Below are positions 43,881 to 53,982 of a DNA stretch of 64,000 nt, piece after piece (within the stretch, counting starts at the first letter, position 1; each line of letters opens with the position of its first letter). The DNA is from Bacillus sp. T33-2. Lineage in GTDB: Bacteria > Bacillota > Bacilli > Bacillales > Cytobacillaceae. The position numbers and the translations under genes were made by a program. A model generated the notes under the pieces. The model did no database searches, was not told the origin of the DNA, and saw nothing but the letters and a program-made list of their open reading frames with translations. Where the stretch lies: assembly GCF_002860205.1 (NCBI RefSeq), contig NZ_PGVB01000016.1:62001-126000 (forward strand), given 5' to 3'.

Positions 43881-45554
43881 ATGAAAAAGGTATTCAGCAG
43901 TATTTTTACCCTCTTACTGATCTTTTGCTTAGTTATACCGGCGAATGGATCTGGAGGGAATGACAGAGCAAGGCACAAGGTACTACAGAATATTATCAAA
44001 GAAAAAGACAAAAAAGCGCGGATTTTATGGTATGACCTTTCTGCCAATCTATTTAGCTTAAATACACCCGAAAAAGTAAGAGATATAGTTAAAAAGACAG
44101 CTGATGCCCATTTTGACACAATAGTGCTGGATGTGAAAAACTCAACCGGTTTTGTACCGTACAACAGTAAAATAGCGCCTCATGTAAGTACTTCAAAAAT
44201 ACCAAGCTATCAAGGCTACCCCGCTGATTATGATCTTTTGCAAACAGTGATTAACGAAGCCAAGAAATACGATATAAAAGTACACGCAGCAATCAATGTT
44301 TTTTCTGAGGGAAGCCTTCCCGATAAAGACGGACCAGCTTATAAACATCCAGAATGGCAAACTACATATTATCAAGCGGTTCAAAAGGTTAAAGCCCACA
44401 ATGGAGCTACATTAGAACTAACTGGTATTAATTCAACACGCTACGAAAATCATCTTGTGCTATACACTCCGACAAAATATAAAGTCTCTCCCGCTAACCG
44501 ATGGGGAGCAGAAGTACAGGTGACAGACGGAGTCGTCACGAAAATAGTCGATGGATTGGTAAATCCTGAAGCCTTAAGCATTCCTGAGAACGGCTATGTA
44601 GTTTCAGGACATGGAACTTCAAGGCAATGGATATTGGAAAATGTAAAAGTGGGCGAACCATTCAGCATTTCTGAAATGGAAACTAAATTTGTAAGGGCTG
44701 AGGACTATAAAGGTCCTGAATCTACATTTGTAAACCCGATCAATAAAGATGTCCAGGCATATGAACTTAGCATCATTGGCGAGTTGCTCGACAATTATGA
44801 GATTGACGGGATTGTCCTTGACCGTGCAAGGTATTCCAACATATATGCAGACTTCAGTGACCTGTCCCGTCAAAAGTTTGAGGAGTATATCGGGCAAAAA
44901 GTGCAAAACTGGCCTGCTGATATCTTTAAAATTGATTTTAAAAACAATGAGAGGGTTAATGTTCCCGGACCTTTATACCAAAAATGGATTGAATGGCGTG
45001 CAGGGAATATTCAGTCTTTCTTTCAAAAGGCTGAAACATTAGTGCATATCAAGAAACCAAAAGCGTTTTTCAGCACGTATGTTGGCTCATGGTATCCCCT
45101 TTATTACAGTGAAGGCGTCAACTGGGCCAGCAGAACACACCATCCAGAATACGATTGGACCAGCCCTGGTTACCACAAAAAAGGCTATGCGGAAACTTTG
45201 GACTTTATCATGACTGGGAATTATTTTGAGGATGTCACAAAAGCAGAAGCAATCGCCTCGGGCAATCCTGATTGGTACAGTGTCGAAGGTTCTGCGGATA
45301 TAGTGATGGATGCCTTGAATGAATCCACATTCAACTACGGAAGCTTGTTTGTTCTTCAGTACGCGGATGATCCTGAAAGATTCAGGCGTGCGATTCAAAT
45401 GGCATTGAATAAAACACATGGGTTAATGGTATTCGACCTGATCTATTTAGAAATGTATGATTGGTGGCATATTCTTGAAGAAGAACTGCCAGCTGAGTCT
45501 AAACCTCCGCACCATATACCAGGGTTATTAAAAATGATTCGCGAGGATCGGTAG
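43881..45554 (+). CDS. Secreted GHL10-type glycoside hydrolase-like protein with an inserted beta module
   Basis: 557 residues with a Sec signal peptide (MKKVFSSIFTLLLIFCLVIP). The fold matches the GHL10/DUF187 (YngK-like) TIM-barrel family: ARILWYDLSANLFSLNTPEK; FDTIVLDVKNSTGFVPYNS; YDIKVHAAINVFSEG; EIDGIVLDRARYSNIYADF; FFSTYVGSWYPLYY. Residues about 179-262 are an insert (ELTGINSTR ... LYTP ... NRWGAEVQV ... IPENGYVVSGHG) also present in the GH84 protein encoded next. Extracellular polysaccharide hydrolysis is expected; bond specificity unknown. It heads the glycan operon. Confidence 0.78.
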   Translation: MKKVFSSIFTLLLIFCLVIPANGSGGNDRARHKVLQNIIKEKDKKARILWYDLSANLFSLNTPEKVRDIVKKTADAHFDTIVLDVKNSTGFVPYNSKIAPHVSTSKIPSYQGYPADYDLLQTVINEAKKYDIKVHAAINVFSEGSLPDKDGPAYKHPEWQTTYYQAVQKVKAHNGATLELTGINSTRYENHLVLYTPTKYKVSPANRWGAEVQVTDGVVTKIVDGLVNPEALSIPENGYVVSGHGTSRQWILENVKVGEPFSISEMETKFVRAEDYKGPESTFVNPINKDVQAYELSIIGELLDNYEIDGIVLDRARYSNIYADFSDLSRQKFEEYIGQKVQNWPADIFKIDFKNNERVNVPGPLYQKWIEWRAGNIQSFFQKAETLVHIKKPKAFFSTYVGSWYPLYYSEGVNWASRTHHPEYDWTSPGYHKKGYAETLDFIMTGNYFEDVTKAEAIASGNPDWYSVEGSADIVMDALNESTFNYGSLFVLQYADDPERFRRAIQMALNKTHGLMVFDLIYLEMYDWWHILEEELPAESKPPHHIPGLLKMIREDR

Positions 45555-45560
45555 TTATGG

Positions 45561-45594
45561 AGAGTACGGTATCGCCTTCAGCGGGCCGTACTCT
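45561..45594 (+). terminator. Hairpin between the GHL10 and GH84 genes
   Basis: AGAGTACGG (45561-45569) and CCGTACTCT (45586-45594) with a 16-base loop; no T run. Probably an intercistronic stem rather than a full terminator. Confidence 0.5.
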
Positions 45595-45627
45595 ATCACT
45601 ATTCAATAGAAAGATAGGAGGATTTTT

Positions 45628-48293
45628 ATGCAGAGGAAACGATTAATAATAAGAAAGTGTCCGCTTGTAAGCATAGTTATTCTTTTGCTGTTCTCCATTT
45701 TTTCATTCCCTGGTTTAAATACTATCAAAGCACAAGGCCCATCAAATGAATCGCCACCTGTTATCCAGCCGACACCGCAATCGTTAAAATTAACCGGGAA
45801 AGGGTTCCCTCTGACACCTGTTGTTGGAATAGTGGCAGGAGAGAATACCGACAGGGCAGCATTAAGAGAGTTGGCCAAAACTCTTATTTCCTCGGGAGTA
45901 AAAAAAATAAAACATTTTTCCGAAATGGAAAAGGCTGATACCCCAATAGTAATTTCCGTAGGTGGGCCAAATGAAACTAGTTCTTCCAATGAGATCCTTG
46001 AATCAATGGGTGTGCAAGGAACGGACGGCATGCTTTCAGAAGGGTATGTTGTTGTATCAGGCCATGCCAAAGGGAGCGGGAAAAATATAGTTTTGGCCGG
46101 GACGGATGCAACCGGGACATTTTATGCTGTGAAAAGCTTCAGCCAGCTACTCAAAAAGCAGCAAGGCAAGACCTGGATTCCAGAGGTAGAAGTACGGGAT
46201 TTTCCGAAGATGCCAATCAGGGGAGTCATTGAAGGATTCTATGGAACCCCCTGGACACATGAAGCTCGTCTGGACCAGCTTGAATTTTACGGTGACCATA
46301 AGATGAACACCTATGTGTATGCGCCTAAAGATGATCCTTACCACAGAGACAAATGGCGGCTTGCTTACCCGAAAGAGGATCTCAAGCGTTTAGGCAGTTT
46401 AGTAGACGCCGCAAAGCAGCATCATGTGAATTTTGTATTTACCATTTCTCCAGGTCTGGATGTTTGTTATTCAAAGGAAAGCGAATTAAAGCTGCTGATT
46501 GATAAAGCCCAGGCAATGTATGACTTAGGCGTTCGTGATTTTGCCATCCTCCTGGATGATATTTTTCAGAATATGAATTGTGCGGAGGATGAGGAGAGGT
46601 TTGGAGGTTCAGAAAGTCCATTTGCTTCAGCCCATGCATACTTACTAAACAAGTTCAATGAACAGTTCGTTAAAAAGCATAGTGATATTAACCGGCTCAT
46701 CACTGTCCCGACAGAATATTACCAGGCTGGCACCAGTCCTTACCGCAAAACTTTTGCGGACCAGGTGGACCCTGACATATTAGTGTATTGGACTGGTATT
46801 GGAATAGCCGCCAAACAAATTACAGAGGAGGATGCAGACTCAATTTCGAAGATTTTCAAACATGACCTTTTAGTATGGGACAATTACCCTGTCAATGACT
46901 ATGCGAGGAACCGGCTCTTCCTGGCACCACTGAGCAACAGGGGGAAAAAGCTGACCGACCACGGAGTTGCGGGCTCGACAGCGAACCCGATGGAAGAAGC
47001 GGAAGCATCAAAAATATCATTGTATACCATTGCGGATTACACATGGAACCCGGAAGCATACAATCCACAAGAGTCATGGGAGAACAGCCTGCGTGAATTT
47101 GGCGGAAGAGCGTATGAGCCTTTGAGGAAGTTTGCGGAAAATACTTTTTCATCACCTATGAACAGTGATGAATCACCGGTCCTGAAGCCCAAAATACAGG
47201 CATTCTGGGAAGCATTTGACCAGGGAGGAGGGGCAGCCGAAGCGGATGCTCTTCACTCAGAATTTGCGAATATTGAAAATGCGCCATCACAGCTTCGGAA
47301 AAACCTTGAGAATAAAGCATTCCTGGAAGAAACAAGAGCCTGGCTTGATAAAACAGCCTACTACGGAAAAGCGGGAAAGCTTGCCGTGAAAATGTTAACG
47401 TCCCAATTACAGAGCGACAAAGAAAACACTGCCAAATATCGCGCCGAGCTGGATCAAGCTGTAAACAATGATACAACCACGTTAACCATTCCGGAAAACA
47501 GGCAGGCTTCAAGGCAACTGGACGGCATCAACAGGTCTAGAGGCTCAGCTGAACTGATCCAGTACACGCCTGAGTTCGGGCTACGTACAGGAACAAATAT
47601 ATGGGGCTACGAAATCACGGTTGTGGACGGGAAAGTGGTTTCAGTCGGCGGCAATAATTCATTGATCCCCCAAAATGGATATGTTTTAAGTGTCCATTCA
47701 GGAGGGGACGGCAAGTGGCTGGAAAATAACTCCCTCGTTGGCGCGAGGGTAGAAATAAAGGATCAGGTCGTGACCATTTTCATTGATAAGGGTGAATATA
47801 CAGTCCCTAATCTGAAAGAAATGGGACCGGGTGTAATGAGAGCCTTTATAAACAAAGCAATCAAAACGAATGACCTTTGGCTCGGAAAACGGGAAGGAGC
47901 CGGACCTTTCTCCACATTGGGAGCATGGAGTGAATTTACCCTTGAAAAAATGACAGATGGTGACCCTTCGACTCTTTACTGGACTAACAGTGGCCCAAAA
48001 GCAGGCGATTATATCGGAGTGGATTTAGGAGCAGTAAAAACGATCCGGAAAATCGATCTGTTAATGGCTTCGACAACTGGTCCGTCCCGAGGCCTAACGA
48101 TTACATCTATAATGGCAGCCTTGAAATCTCAGTTGATGGAACGAAATGGACTAAGCTTTCAGAATACAAAAACCAGGTTGAAATTCATTTTGAATTGGCT
48201 GAACACATGGATGCACGCTTCGTAAGGTTCCGTGTCACTGCTGACCAATCCAGCTGGGCTCAAATCCGTGAATTTAACGTTACCACTAATTAA
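45628..48293 (+). CDS. Secreted GH84 beta-N-acetylglucosaminidase, frameshifted in its C-terminal CBM32-like domain
   Basis: Signal peptide at 1-36, GH20b/84-type N-terminal domain (PTPQSLKLTG; GTDATGTFYAVKSFSQLL), GH84 catalytic barrel at about 195-480 (RGVIEGFYGTPWTH; the catalytic pair Asp310-Asp311 in AILLDDIFQNMNC; WDNYPVND), helical domain, the beta module shared with the GHL10 protein at about 632-712, and an F5/8-type (CBM32) domain from about 765. As read, the frame ends at 48225 after an unnatural tail. In the next frame from about 48094 the CBM32 continues perfectly (YIYNGSLEISVDGTKW; ARFVRFRVTADQSSW; IREFNVTTN) to TAA 48291-48293. One missing C in GGCCT (48091-48095) explains it. 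GH84 enzymes release beta-linked GlcNAc with substrate assistance. Confidence 0.82.
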
Positions 48294-48295
48294 CC

Positions 48296-48326
48296 AAGAA
48301 GGAGGGGCTCGTTTGAGTTCCTTCTT
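48296..48326 (+). terminator. Hairpin after the restored GH84 stop
   Basis: AAGAAGGA (48296-48303) pairs with TCCTTCTT (48319-48326). It sits right after the TAA of the restored frame, supporting 48293 as the original gene end. Confidence 0.55.
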
Positions 48327-48484
48327 CCCTTATATGTGAACGTATTAGCGGCTGACTTGTTTTAAAATGAAGTTTTTCTCCACCTTTTTTTTAAAAAATG
48401 AAGAATATATTCACAAAGTCAAAATAGTATGATAATATTATAGATACAAAGCATAGAAAGAGGTGGAACTATATAAAAAGCATC

Positions 48485-49201
48485 TTGATTGATATCTCTA
48501 TGACCAGTACAATTCTCGAACGTCAGATAAACTTCTACATACTTCAACCAGAGACACCCCCAAATGAAACCATCAACGTACTGTACGTTCAGGATGGCGA
48601 CGATTACCTGAAGATCGGTAAAATCCAGGAATGCTTTGAGCAGCTTCTGAACGACCACCCCAGCAAGGCCGAGAATCTTTCAATTATTCTCGTCCCGCCC
48701 GGAAACTCAATCGAAAGATACAATTTCTATCATCCAGAAGGTAGCAGCCATGAACAGTATTTAAAATTTTTCTATAACGAGCTAATACCAGAAATTGAAA
48801 AAATTTTTGCAGGGAAAAGAAAGCGCATTCAAAGACAAGGGCTGCTTGGTGACTCACTTGGAGGTGCAGTATCCCTGTCGCTTTGTTGCCGTGCACCAGA
48901 AAAATGGACCCACCTCATCTTGCAATCAGCCGCTTTTTCACCAAAAAACCGTCAGGAAGCCAAAGCAGTACATGACCTAAAAAACATTAAAATCTATCAG
49001 CTCGTTGGGAAAAAGGAAGACAGCTTCGTGTCACCCATATCAAATGAGCCACTGTACATCCTGACAAATAACCGTGAGATGCGCAAAGTCCTGGCCACAA
49101 AGCAGGTGGACGTAACTTACATAGAAGAGGACGAAGAGCATTTGTGGGTGTTTTGGCAACGGGATTTACCCAGAGCCTTATCATATTTTTTAAACAATTA
49201 A
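48485..49201 (+). CDS. Esterase, alpha/beta hydrolase of the Fes/EstD (PF00756-like) type
   Basis: 238 residues from TTG 48485; AAGAGGTGG at about 48459 and in-frame residues WNYIKSILI upstream mean the true start may be earlier at a non-standard or mutated codon. Features: VLYVQDGDDYL, IILVPPGNSIERYNFYHPEG, nucleophile elbow GDSLGG (Ser about 124), C-terminal His in EEHLWVFWQRDLP. No signal peptide. It lies between the GH84 and binding-protein genes, so it may deacylate imported oligosaccharides. Substrate unknown. Confidence 0.72.
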   Translation: MIDISMTSTILERQINFYILQPETPPNETINVLYVQDGDDYLKIGKIQECFEQLLNDHPSKAENLSIILVPPGNSIERYNFYHPEGSSHEQYLKFFYNELIPEIEKIFAGKRKRIQRQGLLGDSLGGAVSLSLCCRAPEKWTHLILQSAAFSPKNRQEAKAVHDLKNIKIYQLVGKKEDSFVSPISNEPLYILTNNREMRKVLATKQVDVTYIEEDEEHLWVFWQRDLPRALSYFLNN

Positions 49202-49214
49202 AGGGGGAAAAAGG

Positions 49215-50528
49215 ATGCTTAAACAGAAAAAGTTTTTGATGGCTTTACTTTTAATTTTCACGATGATTTTCTTTGCAGCCTGCAATAAAGACACTGCAAG
49301 TAATGAAACAGACAAAAAAACCGACGGCGGGAAATCAGAAGAGAACGTGGAAATCGAATTTTGGACAATGCAGCTGTCACCAACATTTGATGATTATATA
49401 AATGGTGTAATTTCAGATTTTGAAGCCGAGAATCCGAATATTAAGGTGAAATGGGTCGATGTGCCATGGGCTGACATGGAAAAGAAGATTTTAGCGGCGG
49501 TAGCTTCCAAAACTGCTCCGGATGTTGCGAACCTGAATCCGCAATTCGCCGCCAAGCTGGCCGAGCTTGACGCGCTTGTAGACATGGACAAAGCAGTACC
49601 TGACGATGTTCAAAAAGAATACTTTGAAGGCGTTTGGAAATCTAACACATTCGATGGCAAAACCTTCGGTATTCCTTGGTATTTATCTTCACAGGTAACG
49701 ATGTACAATTCCAAGATTTTTGAACAAGCTGGCCTGGATCCGGAAAAAGCTCCTGCAACATTCGAAGAGCTCGGAGAAGTCGCTAAGCAAATCAAAGAAA
49801 AGACCGGCAAGTACGCATTTTTCCCGCCGCTTGATGGAAGCCATCTGTTAGAAGCGCTTGTGATGATGGGTGTCGACTTAACCAATAAGGACATGACAAA
49901 AGCAGCTTTTAACACAAAAGAGGGAGTAGCTGCAGTCCAATACTTCGTGGACATGTATAAAAATGACTTAATTCCACGCGAAGTACTGACTGAAGGCCAC
50001 GCAAAAGCAATTGATATGTACAATGCCGGACAGCTTGCCATTTTGGCTTCAGGTCCACAGTTCTTGAACCAGGTAAAAGAAAACGCACCAGAGATACTGG
50101 AAGCAACTAAATCAGCTCCACAAATCACAGGAAAGACGGGCAAGAAAAACACGGCGGCGATGAACCTGGTTGTTCCTAAGCAAAGCAAGCACCAGGACGC
50201 TGCGGTAAAATTCTCAATCTTTATCACAAATGCTGAAAACCAGGTCAAATTCGATAAGATTGTCCCAATTTTGCCGTCAATTGAAACAGCTTTGGACGAC
50301 CCATTCTTTAACGAGCTTCCGGAAAACGCAACACCGATTGATAAAGCGCGTATCGTATCCGCAAGTGAACTGAAAGAAAGCGAAGTATTGGTGCCTCCTA
50401 TGAAAAACTATGAAGATCTTAAAACATCGATCAATGAGGCTGTCCAGGCTGCCATGCTTGGAGAAATCACTGCCAAGAAGGCAATAGAGCAGGCTGAGCA
50501 GAAGTGGAATGAAATTTTAGCTCAATAA
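49215..50528 (+). CDS. Sugar ABC transporter substrate-binding lipoprotein
   Basis: 437 residues. Signal peptide with lipobox F-A-A-C near residue 23, then a Family 1 solute-binding protein: EFWTMQLSPTFDDYINGVI, VPWADMEKKILAAVAS, PWYLSSQVTMYNSKIFEQAG. AAAGGGGG precedes the ATG 14 bases after the esterase stop. It delivers an oligosaccharide to the permeases encoded at 53096-54876. A hairpin after the stop may allow higher expression of this gene than of those downstream. Confidence 0.88.
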   Translation: MLKQKKFLMALLLIFTMIFFAACNKDTASNETDKKTDGGKSEENVEIEFWTMQLSPTFDDYINGVISDFEAENPNIKVKWVDVPWADMEKKILAAVASKTAPDVANLNPQFAAKLAELDALVDMDKAVPDDVQKEYFEGVWKSNTFDGKTFGIPWYLSSQVTMYNSKIFEQAGLDPEKAPATFEELGEVAKQIKEKTGKYAFFPPLDGSHLLEALVMMGVDLTNKDMTKAAFNTKEGVAAVQYFVDMYKNDLIPREVLTEGHAKAIDMYNAGQLAILASGPQFLNQVKENAPEILEATKSAPQITGKTGKKNTAAMNLVVPKQSKHQDAAVKFSIFITNAENQVKFDKIVPILPSIETALDDPFFNELPENATPIDKARIVSASELKESEVLVPPMKNYEDLKTSINEAVQAAMLGEITAKKAIEQAEQKWNEILAQ

Positions 50529-50544
50529 CCTATTAGCTGTGGGG

Positions 50545-50568
50545 GAAGGGAGGTTTTCTCCCTTCTTT
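50545..50568 (+). terminator. Intra-operon terminator or processing stem after the binding-protein gene
   Basis: GAAGGGAG (50545-50552), GTTTT, CTCCCTTC (50558-50565), TTTATTTC. In binding-protein operons such stems commonly give partial termination, which keeps the binding protein in excess. Confidence 0.75.
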
Positions 50569-50597
50569 ATTTCTTCCTGATTTACATACTCAAGGAA

Positions 50598-51353
50598 TTG
50601 AAATGGTGGTGGGCATTTTTGACAAGTAAGGGAAACTTTTTTGAGCAGGTGAAAGGCAAATTGATTGTATCCTGTCAGGCATTAAAAAATGAACCTCTTT
50701 TCGGTGCCGACATGATGGGGAAAATGGCAAAGGCAGCTGAAATGGGCGGTGCTGCGGCAATCCGTGCAAATGGAACCGAAGATATCCGTGCAATAAAAAA
50801 GTCAGTACACTTGCCGGTAATCGGCTTGATCAAACAGGACTACCCGGACAGCGATGTATATATAACCCCGACAAGGAAAGAAATGGATGAACTGATTGCC
50901 GCTGGAGCCGACATAATCGCTCTTGATGCAACCAGCCGTAAACGGCCCAATGGGGAAAGCCTTCAGGAACTTGTCAATTATTTAAAGGATAAAAATCAGC
51001 TAATTATGGCTGATATCTCTACATATGAAGAAGGAATCCACGCAGCCGGGCTCGGATTTGATTGCGTTTCGACAACCCTTTCAGGCTATACGAGCTACTC
51101 ACGCCAGGAAGATGGACCAGATTTGGAACTTGTTGAAAGGCTGGCGAAGACGGTTGCGGTTCCCGTAGTTGCTGAAGGACGCATCACTTCACCCTCTCAA
51201 GCCGCCAAGGCACTGCAATCAGGAGCGTTCACAGTCGTGGTAGGATCCGCGATTACAAGGCCCCAGATTATAACGAAAATGTATATCGAAGCAATATCAA
51301 AGGATGTGAAGCAAAATGAAAGCACAGAGTACGCAGTCAAAGAGCAAGCTTAG
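50598..51353 (+). CDS. nanE: N-acetylmannosamine-6-phosphate 2-epimerase (NanE)
   Basis: Up to 251 residues; the conserved part begins at FFEQVKGKLIVSCQAL, so the real start may be one of the non-ATG codons about 40-50 bases after 50598. TIM-barrel with GGAAAIRANG, catalytic Lys in VIGLIKQDYP, DVYITPT, IIALDATSRKRP, AEGRI and GSAITRP. It converts ManNAc-6-phosphate to GlcNAc-6-phosphate. It overlaps the RpiR gene by 38 bases. With the ROK kinase this gives ManNAc to ManNAc-6P to GlcNAc-6P; nagA and nagB are not in the window. Confidence 0.88.
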   Translation: MKWWWAFLTSKGNFFEQVKGKLIVSCQALKNEPLFGADMMGKMAKAAEMGGAAAIRANGTEDIRAIKKSVHLPVIGLIKQDYPDSDVYITPTRKEMDELIAAGADIIALDATSRKRPNGESLQELVNYLKDKNQLIMADISTYEEGIHAAGLGFDCVSTTLSGYTSYSRQEDGPDLELVERLAKTVAVPVVAEGRITSPSQAAKALQSGAFTVVVGSAITRPQIITKMYIEAISKDVKQNESTEYAVKEQA

Positions 51354-52167
51354 CTTCGTTATTAACAGTTATTACCCATCACTGACCAAATCTGAACAAA
51401 AGGTAGCGAATGTTGTCCTCGAACAGATGGATAAAGTGATTTATTATTCGGTTACTGATCTCGCTGACGTGGCGGAAGTTGGGGAGACTACTGTCCTTCG
51501 TTTTTGCCGGAAAATTGGCTTAAAGGGCTACCAGGAATTTAAACTCGCCATCGCAAAGGATTTACCATCACAAATGCAGGAGGAACCAGAAAACCAAGTA
51601 TTCAGCCTTACTAGCTCTATTGCGATGCACACAAAAAACGCAATTGATGAAACGGTAAATATGATGGATGAAGCCACTCTGCAAAAGGTAATTGATTTAC
51701 TGGCTGGTGCAGCGTCTGTCTACTTTTTCGGTGTGGGGACCTCGGGCCTGACAGCACTTGATGCGAAAAATCGACTGTTGCGGATTGGCCGCCGGACTGA
51801 TGCAGTGATTGATCCTCATATGCAGGCGATGACAGCGGCAACTTTGGGACCAGACGATGTTGTGGTTGGTTTCAGTGTTTCAGGGAGTACGAAAGATACG
51901 ATCGATTCCTTGCAGATAGCAAGAGACAACGGCGTCAAAGTAGTTGCGATTACTTATTATGCCAGATCGCCTGTTACGAAGGTGGCAGACCATGTACTCT
52001 TAAGCGGCGGCAAGGAATCGCCACTTGAAGGTGGATCGCTTGCCGCAAAAATCTCCCAGCTGTTCGTGATTGATCTCATATGCACAGGGCTGGCGATGCA
52101 GGACAAAATCTATACCGTCAAAATGAAAGAGAAAACAGCACAAGCAGTGGTCAGCAAAATTTATTAA
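51316..52167 (+). CDS. RpiR/MurR-family transcriptional regulator of the glycan locus
   Basis: 283 residues from ATG 51316, within the end of nanE. HTH_6 domain at about 8-85 (SYYPSLTKSEQKVANVVL; DLADVAEVGETTVLRFCRK; IGLKGYQEFKLAIA) and SIS domain at about 125-255 (ASVYFFGVGTSGLTALDAK; VVVGFSVSGSTKDTIDSL). Likely ligand: a phosphorylated amino sugar such as ManNAc-6P or GlcNAc-6P, as known for NanR/MurR-type members. Embedded in the operon, so probably self-regulated. Confidence 0.85.
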   Translation: MKAQSTQSKSKLSFVINSYYPSLTKSEQKVANVVLEQMDKVIYYSVTDLADVAEVGETTVLRFCRKIGLKGYQEFKLAIAKDLPSQMQEEPENQVFSLTSSIAMHTKNAIDETVNMMDEATLQKVIDLLAGAASVYFFGVGTSGLTALDAKNRLLRIGRRTDAVIDPHMQAMTAATLGPDDVVVGFSVSGSTKDTIDSLQIARDNGVKVVAITYYARSPVTKVADHVLLSGGKESPLEGGSLAAKISQLFVIDLICTGLAMQDKIYTVKMKEKTAQAVVSKIY

Positions 52168-52193
52168 GACGGGATAGTGACGGAGGTGCAATC

Positions 52194-53105
52194 ATGAAGG
52201 CAATCGGGATAGATATCGGAGGGACCGGAGTTAAGGGTGGCATCATTGGCAGTGATGGAGTGATGTTGCGCCGCGAAGCTGTAAAGACAAATGTATTGAA
52301 CAACCGCGAAGGAGTGCTGGAGTCGCTGTTTTCAGTGATTGATTCACTGCTTGAAAAGGAGGAAGACATTGTCGGCATCGGAGTCGGTACAGCAGGAAGA
52401 GTGAAGACTGATACGGGCGAGGTAGTATATGCAACGGCAAATTTGCCCGGCTGGCAAGGAACCAGGGTGGGCCAGCTCCTTACTGAACGTTACCAGCTTC
52501 CAAGCTTTATTGAAAATGACGCGAACGCCGCCCTGATTGGAGAAGCATGGAAGGGAAGAGAGCGAAAATTCGTGTCTGTTACCATGCTGACTTTGGGAAC
52601 AGGTGTCGGAGGAGCAAATATGTTAGGCGGGAAAGTCGTGACCGGAGGACATTACCAAAGTGGTGAGTGGGGTCATGTGGTGCTCGTTCCTGACGGCCGC
52701 CCATGCAACTGCGGCATGAAAGGCTGCATCGAGCAATATTTGTCAGGAAGTGCCCTTGTCAAGAGTGCAAATGAGGGGACAAGCATTAATTTTTCGCATG
52801 GCAAAGACATTTTCAGGGCTTTTTCAGACGGAATTGAAGAAATCAAAAAGGTTGTAGATACCTATCTTGACCACTTGGCACTTGCCATATACAACATCTC
52901 TGTTTCTGTCGACCCTGAAGCGGTGATCATAGGAGGCGGCGTAATCGATTCAAAGGAATACTGGTGGGATTTTTTACTTAAAAAACTTGATAAGTATAAC
53001 GTCCCAACGAAAATACTGCCTGCTAAATTGGGCAATGAAGCCGGCATGTTTGGAGCGGCCAAGCTTGTGTTTGACGGAGTTAAGAAAAGAGGGAAATGTC
53101 AGTGA
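52194..53105 (+). CDS. ROK-family kinase, probable N-acetylmannosamine kinase
   Basis: 303 residues from ATG 52194 (GACGGAGGTGC upstream; a longer frame from 52080 runs through the RpiR gene). ATP loop GIDIGGTGVKGGIIG; ENDANAALIGEAW; LGTGVGGANMLGG; zinc site GHVVLVPDGRPCNCGMKGCI. Glucokinase and NanK share this plan. Placement after nanE favours ManNAc (or GlcNAc) as substrate. It overlaps the following permease gene by 10 bases. Confidence 0.8.
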   Translation: MKAIGIDIGGTGVKGGIIGSDGVMLRREAVKTNVLNNREGVLESLFSVIDSLLEKEEDIVGIGVGTAGRVKTDTGEVVYATANLPGWQGTRVGQLLTERYQLPSFIENDANAALIGEAWKGRERKFVSVTMLTLGTGVGGANMLGGKVVTGGHYQSGEWGHVVLVPDGRPCNCGMKGCIEQYLSGSALVKSANEGTSINFSHGKDIFRAFSDGIEEIKKVVDTYLDHLALAIYNISVSVDPEAVIIGGGVIDSKEYWWDFLLKKLDKYNVPTKILPAKLGNEAGMFGAAKLVFDGVKKRGKCQ

Positions 53106-53977
53106 AAAGGAATCAGTTGACTCCATATTTATTTTTGCTGCCCGGCAGCATTATTCTCGGCGCATTTATTTTTTATCCAATGCTAAACGCAATCTGGCTG
53201 AGCTTTACCGATTATAACATGGTGACTCAGGCCAGTTTTACAGGACTGGAAAATTATAAGAAATTATTTGCGGATGAACTATTTTGGAAGGTGCTCGGGC
53301 AGACATTCCTGTATTTAATTATTGTAGTGCCTGCACTTGTCATCCTGCCCATTTTCCTCGCCATTCTCGTCAATCAGCAGGTGAAGGGGATTGCCTTTTT
53401 CCGCTCGGCCTATTACGTCCCGGTTGTTACATCGATGGTTGTCGTCGGGATCATGTGGAAATGGGTTTATGCTGATACAGGAATCCTGAATTATTTGCTT
53501 CAGGCAACAGGCATTATCGATAGCCCGGTGCATTGGCTGACATCGACTTCCACTTCCATCTTTGCTGTCATGGCCGTCACTATCTGGAAAGGGCTTGGCT
53601 ATTATATGGTAATTTACTTGGCAGGGCTGCAGTCAATTCCGTCGGATTTATATGAGGCGGCCGACATTGATGGTGCAAGCAAGTGGAAACAAATTCTACA
53701 TATCACCATACCGCTCTTAATGCCTTCCATAATGATTGTTTCTATCATGTCTTCAATATCTGCGATGAAGGTTTTCGAGGAGATATATGTAATGACAGGC
53801 GGGGGTCCGCTAAACAGTTCAAAAACACTGGTATTTTACATTTACCAGCAAGCTTTTGAAAAACTGCAAATGGGTTATGCCAGTGCGGCGGGTGTAATCT
53901 TATTCCTGCTTACACTGGTCCTCTCGGTCTTCAATTTAAGATTCATGGGCAAAAAAGAAGAAGCTATTAAGGGGTGA
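53096..53977 (+). CDS. Sugar ABC transporter permease (MalF/UgpA type)
   Basis: 293 residues with six TM helices. The EAA loop is clear (EAADIDGASKWKQILHITIP). Start ATG 53096 lies inside the end of the kinase gene. It pairs with the next permease and with the binding lipoprotein. The locus has no ATPase gene; in Bacillus a shared ATPase such as MsmX normally serves these importers. Confidence 0.9.
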   Translation: MSVKRNQLTPYLFLLPGSIILGAFIFYPMLNAIWLSFTDYNMVTQASFTGLENYKKLFADELFWKVLGQTFLYLIIVVPALVILPIFLAILVNQQVKGIAFFRSAYYVPVVTSMVVVGIMWKWVYADTGILNYLLQATGIIDSPVHWLTSTSTSIFAVMAVTIWKGLGYYMVIYLAGLQSIPSDLYEAADIDGASKWKQILHITIPLLMPSIMIVSIMSSISAMKVFEEIYVMTGGGPLNSSKTLVFYIYQQAFEKLQMGYASAAGVILFLLTLVLSVFNLRFMGKKEEAIKG

Positions 53978-53982
53978 TCAAC

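Noticed and set aside
49610-50248. 212-codon minus-strand frame inside the binding-protein gene
   Set aside because: Shadow frame with low-complexity Ser/Phe-rich translation.
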